Source: Lachnospiraceae bacterium
GTDB lineage: Bacteria > Bacillota > Clostridia > Lachnospirales > Lachnospiraceae
Direction: 5' to 3'
Assembly (NCBI GenBank): GCA_024682835.1
Contig: JAIKYU010000008.1
Location: forward strand, 1 to 63,183
Length of the DNA: 63,183 nucleotides
Numbering within the stretch: position 1 is the first letter of the stretch; the number at the start of each line of letters is the position of its first letter. The position numbers and the translations under genes are program-made. A model generated the notes under the pieces. The model worked only from the letters and a program-made list of their open reading frames with translations, ran no database searches and was not told the origin of the DNA. Of this stretch, positions 44,781 through 52,833 are shown one piece after another.

Positions 44781-44990
44781 ATGAAGATTACAGTAGCAGG
44801 GGAGACCAAAGAGGTGAAGGACGGCATCACGATCGCGGAGCTCATCGAGCAGGAAAAGATCGAGACGCCGGAGTATGTCACCGTCTCGGTCAATGAGGAG
44901 TTCGCGGACAAGGAGGCCTACGGCTCACAGGCACTATCGGAGGGGGACACAATCGAGTTTCTCTATTTCATGGGCGGAGGACGTGCGTGA
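44781..44990 (+). CDS. ThiS/MoaD-family sulfur carrier with a blocked C-terminus (HcyS-like)
   Basis: The 69-residue beta-grasp protein is a ubiquitin-like sulfur carrier. It begins MKITVAGETKEVKDG and ends EFLYFMGGGRA. Carriers of this type are active only when they end in Gly-Gly, whose carboxylate is adenylated and converted to a thiocarboxylate. Here Arg-Ala follows the glycines, so trimming is probably needed, and a JAMM peptidase gene lies two genes away. The stop overlaps the start of the MoeB-like gene, so expression of carrier and activating enzyme is coupled. No thiazole synthesis genes are nearby, which favours a role in amino-acid sulfur supply over thiamin. The ribosome site is AAAGGAGCAGACC. 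Confidence 0.85.
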   Translation: MKITVAGETKEVKDGITIAELIEQEKIETPEYVTVSVNEEFADKEAYGSQALSEGDTIEFLYFMGGGRA

Positions 44991-45802
44991 TGGCATTTAC
45001 AAATGAACAGCTGGAGCGTTATTCCCGGCATATCATCCTGAAGGAGGTCGGCGCAAAGGGGCAGAAAAAGCTCCTGAATGCAAAGGTGCTGATCATCGGT
45101 GCGGGCGGTCTGGGAGCGCCGGCGGCGCTGTATCTGGCGGCAGCAGGCGTCGGCACCATCGGGATCGCGGATGCGGATGTGGTGGATCTTTCCAATCTTC
45201 AGCGTCAGGTGATCCATGCGACGAGTGATCTGGGCAAGCCCAAGGTGGAGTCGGCAAAGGAGACCATGAACGACATCAATCCGGATGTCACGGTCAATAC
45301 CTATCACACCTTTGTGACCAGTGAGAATGTCATGGATCTGATCCGGGACTACGATTTTGTCCTGGACGGCACGGACAATTTTCCTGCGAAATTCCTCATC
45401 AACGACGCCTGTGTCATGGCAAAGAAACCGTTCTGTCACGCCGGGATCATCCGTTTCCGCGGACAGCTCATGACCTGGCTGCCGGATCAGGAACTCCCTT
45501 GTTACCGCTGCGTGTTCAAGGAGCCACCGCCGAAGGACGCGGTTCCGACCTGTAAGCAGGCCGGCGTGATCGGCGCAATGGCCGGTGTCATCGGCTGTCT
45601 GCAGGCGATGGAGGCGGTGAAGTTTATCGTCGGCGCGGGCGATCTGCTCACCGGCAAGCTTCTTACCTTTGACGCGCTGAAGATGGAATTCCATACCGTG
45701 AAGCTTCCGAAGCGGAGCAAAAACTGTGCGGTCTGCGGGGATCACCCGACCATCACGGAGTTGATTGATTACGAACAGGCTGTTTGTGAAGTGAAAAAGT
45801 AA
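44990..45802 (+). CDS. moeB: MoeB/ThiF-type carrier-activating enzyme (HcyD-like)
   Basis: The 270-residue E1-like enzyme adenylates the C-terminal glycine of a sulfur carrier. It has the nucleotide motif IIGAGGLGAP, the conserved NLQRQVIH, the DGTDNF motif, the catalytic-type cysteine in PTCKQAGV, and two zinc-binding pairs, CYRC and CAVC. No rhodanese domain is attached, so sulfur must come from another protein, for example TusA or the desulfurase downstream. The ATG at 44990 is chosen; a GTG one codon earlier overlaps the carrier's stop. Its closest functional model is HcyD of Wolinella or MoeB/ThiF; the exact carrier partner is inferred from the adjacency. Confidence 0.9.
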   Translation: MAFTNEQLERYSRHIILKEVGAKGQKKLLNAKVLIIGAGGLGAPAALYLAAAGVGTIGIADADVVDLSNLQRQVIHATSDLGKPKVESAKETMNDINPDVTVNTYHTFVTSENVMDLIRDYDFVLDGTDNFPAKFLINDACVMAKKPFCHAGIIRFRGQLMTWLPDQELPCYRCVFKEPPPKDAVPTCKQAGVIGAMAGVIGCLQAMEAVKFIVGAGDLLTGKLLTFDALKMEFHTVKLPKRSKNCAVCGDHPTITELIDYEQAVCEVKK

Positions 45803-45817
45803 TAAAAGGAAGAAACC

Positions 45818-46240
45818 ATGCGGATTACCATCAGAAAAGAAGACTATGAAAAGATGCTCTCTCACGCCCTCATGCAGCGTCCCAATGAGGCGTGCGGCCT
45901 CATCGCCGGAATCGACAGAGAGGATGGGGCGCGGGAGATCGCCTTCGTCTATCTGCTGACCAACACCGACGCGTCGAATGAGCATTTTACTCTCGACCCG
46001 AAGGAGCAGCTGGCGGCGGTAAAGGATATGCGGGCAAATGGATGGAAACCGCTTGGCAACTGGCATTCCCATCCGGAATCTCCGAGCCGGCCGTCTGAGG
46101 AGGACAAGCGCCTTGCCTACGACAGCAGTGCGAGCTATCTGATCCTGTCGCTGATGGAGGAGGATTCGCCGGTATTGAACGCTTTTCATGTGGAAAACGG
46201 TGAAGCCCGGAAAGAGGAACTGGAGATACTGGAGGTGTAG
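45818..46240 (+). CDS. JAMM/MPN+ zinc metallopeptidase (Mec/HcyF-like)
   Basis: The 140-residue protein has a complete JAMM site: Glu24 in PNEACGLI, then His83 and His85 in NWHSHP, with Ser93 and Asp96 in PSEED. Prokaryotic relatives cut after the Gly-Gly of ubiquitin-like carriers: Mec of Mycobacterium releases cysteine from CysO-cysteine, and HcyF acts on HcyS. Two likely substrates are encoded here, the carrier ending GGGRA and the fusion protein with an internal Gly-Gly, and cysteinyl or homocysteinyl adducts are a third. It starts 15 nt after moeB with the ribosome site AAAGGAAGAAACC. Confidence 0.9.
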   Translation: MRITIRKEDYEKMLSHALMQRPNEACGLIAGIDREDGAREIAFVYLLTNTDASNEHFTLDPKEQLAAVKDMRANGWKPLGNWHSHPESPSRPSEEDKRLAYDSSASYLILSLMEEDSPVLNAFHVENGEARKEELEILEV

Positions 46241-46242
46241 AA

Positions 46243-46494
46243 ATGGCGGATATTAATATTGAAGTAACGGATACCATTGATATCACGGACGTTACCTGCC
46301 CGATTACCTTTGTCAAATCCAAGGTGGCCATCGAGGAGCTCGAGGAGGGTGAGGTGCTGCAGATCCATCTGAACAGCGGAGAACCCCTGGAAAACGTGCC
46401 CCGGAGCCTTGCGGAGGAGGGACATGAGGTGCTGAAAAAAGTCGACAACGGCGACGGCACCTGGGAACTGTATGTCAAAAGGGGAGCGGACTGA
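46243..46494 (+). CDS. tusA: TusA-family sulfurtransferase
   Basis: The 83-residue protein carries the TusA signature DVTCPITFVKSK, with the persulfide-carrying Cys19 in the CP motif, followed by the family's EVLQIHLNSGEPLENVPRSL and a C-terminal beta strand. TusA proteins accept sulfur from cysteine desulfurases and pass it on. In this operon it could shuttle sulfur from the encapsulated desulfurase to the rhodanese or the carriers. The stop overlaps the next start as TGATG. Confidence 0.87.
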   Translation: MADINIEVTDTIDITDVTCPITFVKSKVAIEELEEGEVLQIHLNSGEPLENVPRSLAEEGHEVLKKVDNGDGTWELYVKRGAD

Positions 46495-47990
46495 TGGAGA
46501 TTATGGTATATATCGCTGCTTCCCTGCGCAGCTTTACCGACAGAGTGCCCCGCATTGAACTGTCAGCGAAAAGTGTGCGGGAAGCGCTGGATGTTCTGAC
46601 AGACCGCTATCCGGAGGCTGTGAAGGGGTTCTTCGACGAGACGGGCGATCTCAGGCATTTCATCAGCATCTACGTGAATGACAGGGATATCCGGTCCCTT
46701 AAGGGGATCGCGACGAAGCTGTCCGACGGGGATGAACTCTGGCTGATTCCAGCCATTGCAGGCGGCGCACAAAAAGAGGGAGAGGAAGCTCCGGCCAAAA
46801 AGCCCGCAGGGGGATCCGTGATCTCCGCGGAGCGGATGAAGGCGGTGACGATCGAGGAAAAGCAGATCGAGCGCTACAGCAATCATTTACAGCTCAAGGA
46901 GATCAGCATCAAGGGACAGAAGCGAATCATGGCCGGAAAGGTCCTGATTGCGGGGCTCGGCGCCCTTGGCGGCGTTGTGGCGGAGCGTCTTGCTGCCGCA
47001 GGGGTCGGAACCATCGGGCTGGCGGATTTTGATGAGGTGAAGCTTCCCAATCTGCAGACGCAGACCATACATTCTACCAGGGACATCGACCGGCCAAAGG
47101 CATCGGCGGCCAGAGACCGGCTGAAAAAGCTGAATCCGTATGTTTCCTCCGTGCTTCATCAGGAGAAGCTCACGGGAGATAACATCGAGGAAGTGGTTGA
47201 AGCCTATGATCTGGTGGTGGACGCGACCGACAATTTTGTCTCCCGGTATCTCGTGAATGACGCCTGCGTGCTGCATGGCATTCCGGAGGTGTTCGGCGCC
47301 ATGTATCAATTTGAGGGCTTCGTCACCGTGTTTGCACCGGGGGGACCGTGTTACCGCTGCCTTTATCCTGCTCCGCCGCCGGTGGGGATCGTCCCGACCT
47401 GTGCCGCAGCGGGCGTGATGAACGCGCTGCCCGCGATCATCGGGGGCCTCATGGCAACCGAGGTGCTCAAGCTCCTTTCTGGCAGCGGAGAGGTCCTGAT
47501 CGGACGGGCAATCACACTGGATGCCTGGAATCTGCAATATCACGCCGTGCAGACGGTGAAGGATTCCGGCTGCGCGGTCTGCAGTGTTCACCCGGTCATC
47601 TCCACGGCGATGGATATTGATTACGAGGATTTCTGCGGCCTGAAGGAGAATCCGGAGGAGGAGCCCATCGCGACGATCGAGCCCGAGGAGCTGGCCAGAC
47701 GGATCGCGGAGGAAGAGCCGATCACGATCATCGACGTCAGAGAGCCGCATGAACGTGCGATCCGCAAATTTCCCGGTACGATCGCCATTCCCATCGGGCA
47801 GCTGGCCCGCAGGCAGAATGAACTGGATCCCGATACGGACACGGTTTTTGTCTGTCGGGAAGGAAAACGCAGCATTCTGGCGATCCGGACGCTTCGCGAA
47901 GCGGGATACGAAGGACCGATGTTCAGCCTGAAGGGCGGCCTGGAGGCGGCCGCGCAGATTATTTTCCCGAATGAGGGAGCATGGCTGTAA
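46494..47990 (+). CDS. Triple fusion: CysO/MoaD-like carrier, MoeB-type E1 and rhodanese
   Basis: This 498-residue protein joins three parts of a sulfur-transfer pathway. Residues 1-91 are a beta-grasp carrier ending LWLIPAIAGG (Gly90-Gly91), very close to the end of mycobacterial CysO. A charged linker (92-118) leads to an E1-like domain with AGLGALGG (153-160), DATDNF, PTC (Cys303) and the zinc pairs Cys286/Cys289 and Cys360/Cys363. A rhodanese domain (about 395-498) carries the active loop CREGKRS (Cys454). The order MoeB-rhodanese is that of MoeZ. The carrier's Gly-Gly is internal, so cleavage, probably by the adjacent JAMM enzyme, may be needed to free it. The usual NLQRQ of MoeB reads NLQTQ here. 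The ribosome site is AAAAGGGGAGCGG. Confidence 0.9.
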   Translation: MEIMVYIAASLRSFTDRVPRIELSAKSVREALDVLTDRYPEAVKGFFDETGDLRHFISIYVNDRDIRSLKGIATKLSDGDELWLIPAIAGGAQKEGEEAPAKKPAGGSVISAERMKAVTIEEKQIERYSNHLQLKEISIKGQKRIMAGKVLIAGLGALGGVVAERLAAAGVGTIGLADFDEVKLPNLQTQTIHSTRDIDRPKASAARDRLKKLNPYVSSVLHQEKLTGDNIEEVVEAYDLVVDATDNFVSRYLVNDACVLHGIPEVFGAMYQFEGFVTVFAPGGPCYRCLYPAPPPVGIVPTCAAAGVMNALPAIIGGLMATEVLKLLSGSGEVLIGRAITLDAWNLQYHAVQTVKDSGCAVCSVHPVISTAMDIDYEDFCGLKENPEEEPIATIEPEELARRIAEEEPITIIDVREPHERAIRKFPGTIAIPIGQLARRQNELDPDTDTVFVCREGKRSILAIRTLREAGYEGPMFSLKGGLEAAAQIIFPNEGAWL

Positions 47991-48053
47991 CGAGGTGAAA
48001 AAACAGGTAGCATTGCCGAATGGCAAACAAATAAATTAGTAGGAGGAGTAAAA

Positions 48054-49010
48054 ATGGCAAAGGAAACGATCGAAGGAATCAACGTGTTGGGGGCGCAGGC
48101 AGCATATAATCTCGCCAATGTCACCAAAACCAGACCACAGTTTGGCTCAATTACGCCGAAGTGGCTACCGAAGCTTCTGGAATTCAAAGGGCTGGAGACC
48201 GGAATTTACCGGGTGAACCGTGTTGTGGAGGGGGAGACGCCGCTGGACGTGCTCTGCTCTCAGACAAAAAAGAGCGATATCATTCCGCAGGGCTATATCG
48301 AGTATCAGACGGAGCCCAGAGAATACCGGCTGAATTCCATATCCACGATCATCAATGTGAATACGGCGATCGAGGATGTCTACAGCGCTCCCTATGATCA
48401 GGTGCAGGAGCAGCTGGCACTGGCGATCGAATCTCTCAGGGAACGTCAGGAGAGCCAGCTCATCAATAACGATGACTACGGTCTTCTGAAGAATGTGCCG
48501 GATGCCCAGAAGATCCAACCGGTCTCCGATTCCGGCGCGCCGACACCCGATGATCTGGACGAGCTCATCACGAAGGTGTGGAAAGAGCCCTCCTTCTTCC
48601 TGGCGCATCCCCGTGCGATTGCGGCGTTTGAGCGCGAATGCACGAAGCGCGGTGTGCCGCCCGTGACCACAAACATCGCCGGAGGTACCTTTATCTTGTG
48701 GCGCGGAATCCCGATCATTCCGACGGACAAGCTGATGGTGGACGGCAAGAAGAATCCGTCCGCTAAGAGCGGCAAGACAAACATTCTGCTGCTTCGCACC
48801 GGCGAGGCAAAGCGCGGGGTGGTCGGTCTCTATCAGGCCGGCATGAAGAACGAGGAATCCCGCGGTCTTTCTGTCAGGTTCCGAGGGATCGACGACAAGG
48901 GAGTCGCGTCCTATCTGCTGTCGCTGTATTGCTCGGCGGCGATTCTCGCGGATGATGCAATTGCATGCCTGGAAGATGTGGAGGTGGGAGAATACTATGA
49001 CTATGACTGA
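48054..49010 (+). CDS. Family 2A encapsulin shell protein
   Basis: The 318-residue protein is a nanocompartment shell of the HK97 fold. Family 2A hallmarks are visible: YSAPYDQVQEQLALAIESL, RERQESQLINN with DYGLL, PTPDDLDELITKVWKEPSFF, LAHPRAIAAFERECTKRG, TFILWRGIPIIPTDKL, and the C-terminal LSVRFRGID and SLYCSAAILADDA. No cyclic-nucleotide-binding domain is inserted, which separates it from family 2B. These shells assemble into capsids that enclose a cysteine desulfurase. The very strong ribosome site TAGGAGGAG fits the high copy number a shell needs. The reading frame overlaps the desulfurase gene by 14 nt. Genes for sulfur carriers precede it in the same direction. Confidence 0.92.
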   Translation: MAKETIEGINVLGAQAAYNLANVTKTRPQFGSITPKWLPKLLEFKGLETGIYRVNRVVEGETPLDVLCSQTKKSDIIPQGYIEYQTEPREYRLNSISTIINVNTAIEDVYSAPYDQVQEQLALAIESLRERQESQLINNDDYGLLKNVPDAQKIQPVSDSGAPTPDDLDELITKVWKEPSFFLAHPRAIAAFERECTKRGVPPVTTNIAGGTFILWRGIPIIPTDKLMVDGKKNPSAKSGKTNILLLRTGEAKRGVVGLYQAGMKNEESRGLSVRFRGIDDKGVASYLLSLYCSAAILADDAIACLEDVEVGEYYDYD

Positions 49011-50577
49011 TCCTTCGGATTTCTACGGCCTGCCGAATGCCGCGGAGCTGACGAAGCTCGCGAACGAGATGTGGGTGTCCACAGAAAATCCGCAGTCCGC
49101 GCTTCCGCCGATGCCGGAGTTGACCGGAGCGACCCGGCCGACGATCCCGGAGGTGCCGGTCGCACCGCAGGTCCCGGAGGCCCCGGCCTATGTGCCGGCG
49201 TCTATGCCGGCCGGCGTTGCTGTGCCGACGGATCAGGCGGCGGATGAGAAAAACGTCATCCGTGTGGCGGTAAGAAACGGTGCCGGAACGACTGAGGCGG
49301 ATTCTCTTCACACGCTCTCCGAAAGCGTAACCGGCGAGCACACCCACCGAAATGACGGGATCACGATCGGTTCGAAGACGCTTCAACAGATTCGGGATGA
49401 CTTTCCGATCCTTCAGGAACAGGTCGGCGGGTTTCCTCTGGTGTGGCTTGACAACGGCGCCACCACGCAGAAGCCGCAGGCGGTGATCGACCGGCTCACA
49501 CTGTTCTATACGCACGAGAATTCCAATGTGCACCGTGGCGCCCACGAGCTCGCGGCACGTTCCACGGATGCCTATGAGGGGGCCAGACAGATCGTCGCTG
49601 ATTTTATCGGTGCGCCGGACAAGGACGACATCGTATTTGTGCGCGGGACGACAGAAGGAATCAACCTCGTCGCCAATGCTTTTGTGAAGCCGCGCCTGGC
49701 ACCGGGCGACGAGATCATCCTGACCATTCTGGAACATCATGCAAATATCGTGCCCTGGCAGTTGATTGCGGCGGAAACCGGAGCCGTGCTTAAGGTCGTG
49801 CCCTGCGATGACAGCGGCCAGCTGGTGCTCTCCGAGTATGAAAAGCTCTTCACACCGCATACAAGGTTTGTCTCGGCGACGCAGGTTTCCAATGTGCTGG
49901 GCACGGTGACGCCTGTAGAGGAGCTGGTGACCATTGCTCATCGGCACGGTGTGCCGATTCTGATCGACGGTGCGCAGAGTGTGGCGCATATGCCGGTGAA
50001 TGTGGGTGCACTGGATGCGGATTTCTTTGTCTTCTCCGGCCACAAGATCTTTGCCCCGACGGGCATAGGCGCTGTGTACGGCAAAAAGGCTCTGCTGGAT
50101 GCCGCGCAGCCCTATCACGGCGGCGGTAATATGATCAAGGACGTCACCTTTGAACGGACAATCTACAACCCGGCGCCGAACAAATTTGAGGCGGGAACCG
50201 GTTCCATCGCGGATGCGGTGGGTCTGGGGACGGCGCTGCAATACCTCTCATCGATCGGCATGCCGGCCATCCATCAGTGGGAACAGGAACTGATTCAATA
50301 CGGAATGAAGGAGCTGGCCCGGGTGCCCGGACTGCATCTTCTGGGTACGGCGCCCGGAAAGTCGAGCGCACTGTCGTTTAAACTGGACGGTTATGAGGAC
50401 GGAGCGGTCGGTGAATACCTGAACCGTTACGGCATTGCGGTACGAACGGGACATCACTGCGCACAGCCCGTCCTGCGCCGTTTTGGTCTGGAGAGCGTCG
50501 TGCGGCCGACCATCGCGCTGTACAATTCTCCGGATGATATTGATGCATTGGTCAGGGCTTTGCGCGGCCTTGCATAG
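48997..50577 (+). CDS. Encapsulin-cargo cysteine desulfurase (SufS-type) with long N-terminal extension
   Basis: The 526-residue protein is a type II cysteine desulfurase of the SufS/CsdA class. It releases sulfur from cysteine as an enzyme persulfide. The PLP lysine is Lys350 in FSGHKIFAPTG, and the active cysteine is Cys488 in RTGHHCAQP. Residues 1-127 are an extension absent from ordinary SufS; it is rich in Pro, Val and Ala at about 37-75 and starts with a short predicted helix (NAAELTKLANEMW). Such disordered extensions load the enzyme into family 2A encapsulins in the systems described so far. The start at 48997 lies inside the shell gene's end, after GGAGGTGGGAG. No sufBCDU genes are beside it, so it probably serves this operon rather than general Fe-S assembly. 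Confidence 0.92.
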   Translation: MTMTDPSDFYGLPNAAELTKLANEMWVSTENPQSALPPMPELTGATRPTIPEVPVAPQVPEAPAYVPASMPAGVAVPTDQAADEKNVIRVAVRNGAGTTEADSLHTLSESVTGEHTHRNDGITIGSKTLQQIRDDFPILQEQVGGFPLVWLDNGATTQKPQAVIDRLTLFYTHENSNVHRGAHELAARSTDAYEGARQIVADFIGAPDKDDIVFVRGTTEGINLVANAFVKPRLAPGDEIILTILEHHANIVPWQLIAAETGAVLKVVPCDDSGQLVLSEYEKLFTPHTRFVSATQVSNVLGTVTPVEELVTIAHRHGVPILIDGAQSVAHMPVNVGALDADFFVFSGHKIFAPTGIGAVYGKKALLDAAQPYHGGGNMIKDVTFERTIYNPAPNKFEAGTGSIADAVGLGTALQYLSSIGMPAIHQWEQELIQYGMKELARVPGLHLLGTAPGKSSALSFKLDGYEDGAVGEYLNRYGIAVRTGHHCAQPVLRRFGLESVVRPTIALYNSPDDIDALVRALRGLA

Positions 50578-50645
50578 AATCGTGGTTCTGATGCAGTGAC
50601 CGGTTAAATCATGCCCCGTTCTCTGCGGCGGGTATCTGACTGAAG

Positions 50646-50669
50646 GCGGAGCGGTTTCGCTCCGCTTTT
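50646..50669 (+). terminator. Intrinsic terminator of the sulfur/encapsulin operon
   Basis: A perfect 8-bp stem GCGGAGCG/CGCTCCGC (50646-50653 and 50658-50665) with a 4-nt loop is followed by TTTT. It ends the operon 69 bp after the desulfurase stop. Confidence 0.8.
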
Positions 50670-50688
50670 CAATTGCCAGAAGTTTGTG

Positions 50689-50694
50689 TATAAT
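50689..50694 (+). promoter_or_regulatory. Probable -10 element of the XRE/MATE operon
   Basis: TATAAT is perfect; a weak TTTTCA lies 17 bp upstream, inside the terminator tail. Confidence 0.35.
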
Positions 50695-50765
50695 GCTTTC
50701 TGTCGGGCAGCGGCATCCGACCGGTGCGAGTCGGATGGAAGCATGCGTATACAGAGGAGTGTGAT

Positions 50766-51293
50766 ATGGGACGACGGTCGTTAAAAACGGATAAGAATAT
50801 CTATATGCGGAGCCGGGAGGATGCAGGGATGACGCGCGCCGAGGCAAGTGAGGCGCTGCAGTTTATCTCGGAGAGCCGGCTGGAAAAGATCGAGAGCGAA
50901 AAGACACCCGCCCAGCCGGAGGACATTCTGGCCATGGCGGAGGCATACAAACGGCCGGAACTTTGCAATTACTATTGCACACACGAGTGTCCCATCGGCA
51001 TGGAGCAGGTGCCGGAGATCAAGCCGAAGGGCCTCTCACAGATTGTTCTTGGCATGCTGGCCACGCTGAATTCTCTCGACAGGGAAAAGGAGCGCCTCAT
51101 CGAGATTACGGAGGACGAACAGATTACGGAGGATGAGCTGGCCGATTTTGCAAGGATTCAGTCGGAACTGGACAGGATTGCGGAGACGGTCGAATCCTTA
51201 AGACTCTGGGTGAAACGGACGGTGGTGTCGGGCGACATTGACCGCGGGAAACTGGAGGAGCTGCGCAAAAAGGAAAAGAGCAGTCACTCCTGA
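50766..51293 (+). CDS. XRE-type helix-turn-helix regulator
   Basis: The 175-residue protein has an N-terminal helix-turn-helix: MTRAEASEALQFISESRLEK corresponds to the recognition region of XRE proteins. A Cys-containing segment, YYCTHECPIG, follows near residue 75, and the C-terminal half is an acidic coiled coil. The ATG at 50766 follows AGAGGAGTGAT. The regulated genes are unknown; it could control the adjacent MATE gene or the encapsulin operon upstream, from which it is separated by a terminator. The two cysteines could respond to redox or metal, but this is a guess. Confidence 0.7.
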   Translation: MGRRSLKTDKNIYMRSREDAGMTRAEASEALQFISESRLEKIESEKTPAQPEDILAMAEAYKRPELCNYYCTHECPIGMEQVPEIKPKGLSQIVLGMLATLNSLDREKERLIEITEDEQITEDELADFARIQSELDRIAETVESLRLWVKRTVVSGDIDRGKLEELRKKEKSSHS

Positions 51294-51334
51294 AAAGAAA
51301 ACGGGATGCGGAGACGATCGGAAACAGCAAAATC

Positions 51335-52735
51335 ATGATGGACGGGAAAATCGGATTCAGAAAAAAATTTATCGGCGACCGGGCCTTTTATAAACGTGTG
51401 CTGGCGATCACGGTTCCGATTATGGTGCAGAGCGGGATCACTAATTTTGTGAGCCTTTTGGACAACATCATGGTCGGACGTGTGGGAACCGAACAGATGA
51501 GCGGTGTGGCGATCGTCAACCAGCTCTTTTTTGTTTTCTATCTGTGCATTTTCGGCGGTTTCGCGGGGGCGGGCATTTTTACCGCACAGTATTACGGCTG
51601 CGGAGATCAGGAGGGCATCCGTCACACCTTCCGGTATAAGCTGTGGATGGGTGTGGTGCTCTTTGCCGGCGCATTGGTGGTGTTCCTGGGCTTCGGGGAA
51701 CAGTTGATCGGCCTGTATCTCAACGGCAGCGAGGACGGCGGGGATCTGGCAGCGGCGCTGCGTTACGCGTCCGGCTATATGCGTATCGCGCTTGCCGGAT
51801 TGCCTGTCTTTATGATTGTGCAGGTGTACGCAAACACCCTGCGCGAATGCGGGGAGACGGTCGTGCCGATGAAGGCCGGACTGGCGGCGGTCTTCGTTAA
51901 TCTCGTTTTCAACTATCTGCTGATCTACGGGAAATTCGGGTTCCCGGAAATGGGCGTAAACGGCGCCGCGCTGGCGACGGTTCTCTCCAGAATCGTGGAA
52001 ATGTCCATTGTCGTCAGCTGGACCCACCGGCACACGGAACGCTGTCCGTATATCGTGGGAATCTACAGAAAAATGACCGTTCCCGTCCGCCTGATCAGGA
52101 AGTATTTCATCACCGGCGCGCCGCTTCTTGTCAATGAAACCCTGTGGTCGACGGGAATGGCCATGCTCGCACAGTGCTATTCCGTGCGCGGCCTCAACGT
52201 GGTGGCCGGTCAGAATATCGCGAGCACGATCAGCAACGTGTTCAATGTCATTTTCTTCTCGATGGGGGATGCGATTGCCATCATCGTGGGTCAGCACCTG
52301 GGAGCCGGCCGTTATGAGCAGGCGCGGGACGATGACAACAAGATCATTGCCTTTTCGGTCTGTATAGCGACGCTTGTGGGGCTGATCATTTTTTCCACCT
52401 CCGGCCTTTTCCCCAGACTTTACAACACAACCCCCGAAGCCAGGCGGATTGCCATGCATTTTCTGATGGTGCAGGCGATCTTCACGCCGCAGATGGGATT
52501 TCTCCACACCTCCTACTTTACGCTTCGCTCCGGCGGACGCACGATCATCACCTTCTTTTTCGACAGCGTCTTCATGTGGGTGATCAGCGTCCCGCTCGCT
52601 TATGTGCTGAGCCGCTTTACGCCGCTCTATGTCGCCTGGATATTTGCTTTTATACAGATGGCGGAGTGGATCAAATGCGCAATCGGTTTCGTCCTTGTGA
52701 AAAAGGGCGTATGGATGAACAATATCGTGAGTTAG
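51335..52735 (+). CDS. MATE-family efflux transporter
   Basis: The 466-residue protein has about twelve hydrophobic helices and the first-helix MATE motif [19 protein letters not shown], with the second half repeating the pattern. It starts 42 bp after the XRE gene and is probably co-transcribed with it. It is the second MATE in the window, only moderately similar to that at 14144. The ribosome site is weak and two adjacent ATGs make the start uncertain by one codon. Confidence 0.88.
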   Translation: MMDGKIGFRKKFIGDRAFYKRVLAITVPIMVQSGITNFVSLLDNIMVGRVGTEQMSGVAIVNQLFFVFYLCIFGGFAGAGIFTAQYYGCGDQEGIRHTFRYKLWMGVVLFAGALVVFLGFGEQLIGLYLNGSEDGGDLAAALRYASGYMRIALAGLPVFMIVQVYANTLRECGETVVPMKAGLAAVFVNLVFNYLLIYGKFGFPEMGVNGAALATVLSRIVEMSIVVSWTHRHTERCPYIVGIYRKMTVPVRLIRKYFITGAPLLVNETLWSTGMAMLAQCYSVRGLNVVAGQNIASTISNVFNVIFFSMGDAIAIIVGQHLGAGRYEQARDDDNKIIAFSVCIATLVGLIIFSTSGLFPRLYNTTPEARRIAMHFLMVQAIFTPQMGFLHTSYFTLRSGGRTIITFFFDSVFMWVISVPLAYVLSRFTPLYVAWIFAFIQMAEWIKCAIGFVLVKKGVWMNNIVS

Positions 52736-52746
52736 CCGGGCGTCGT

Positions 52747-52775
52747 TTGCCTTTTGGCGCGGAATATGTTAAAAT
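52747..52775 (+). promoter_or_regulatory. Predicted promoter of secA
   Basis: TTGCCT (52747-52752), a 17-bp spacer and TAAAAT (52770-52775), about 58 nt before the secA ATG. Confidence 0.45.
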
Positions 52776-52833
52776 AAAACATTGTTGTTTCTTGTCCCGC
52801 ATGGGTGTGCGGGAGCGTGGTGAGGAAAAAATC

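Noticed and set aside
44781..44990. Carrier gene as part of thiamin synthesis
   Set aside because: No thiG, thiH, thiC or thiE lies nearby; the neighbours are homocysteine and sulfur-transfer genes.
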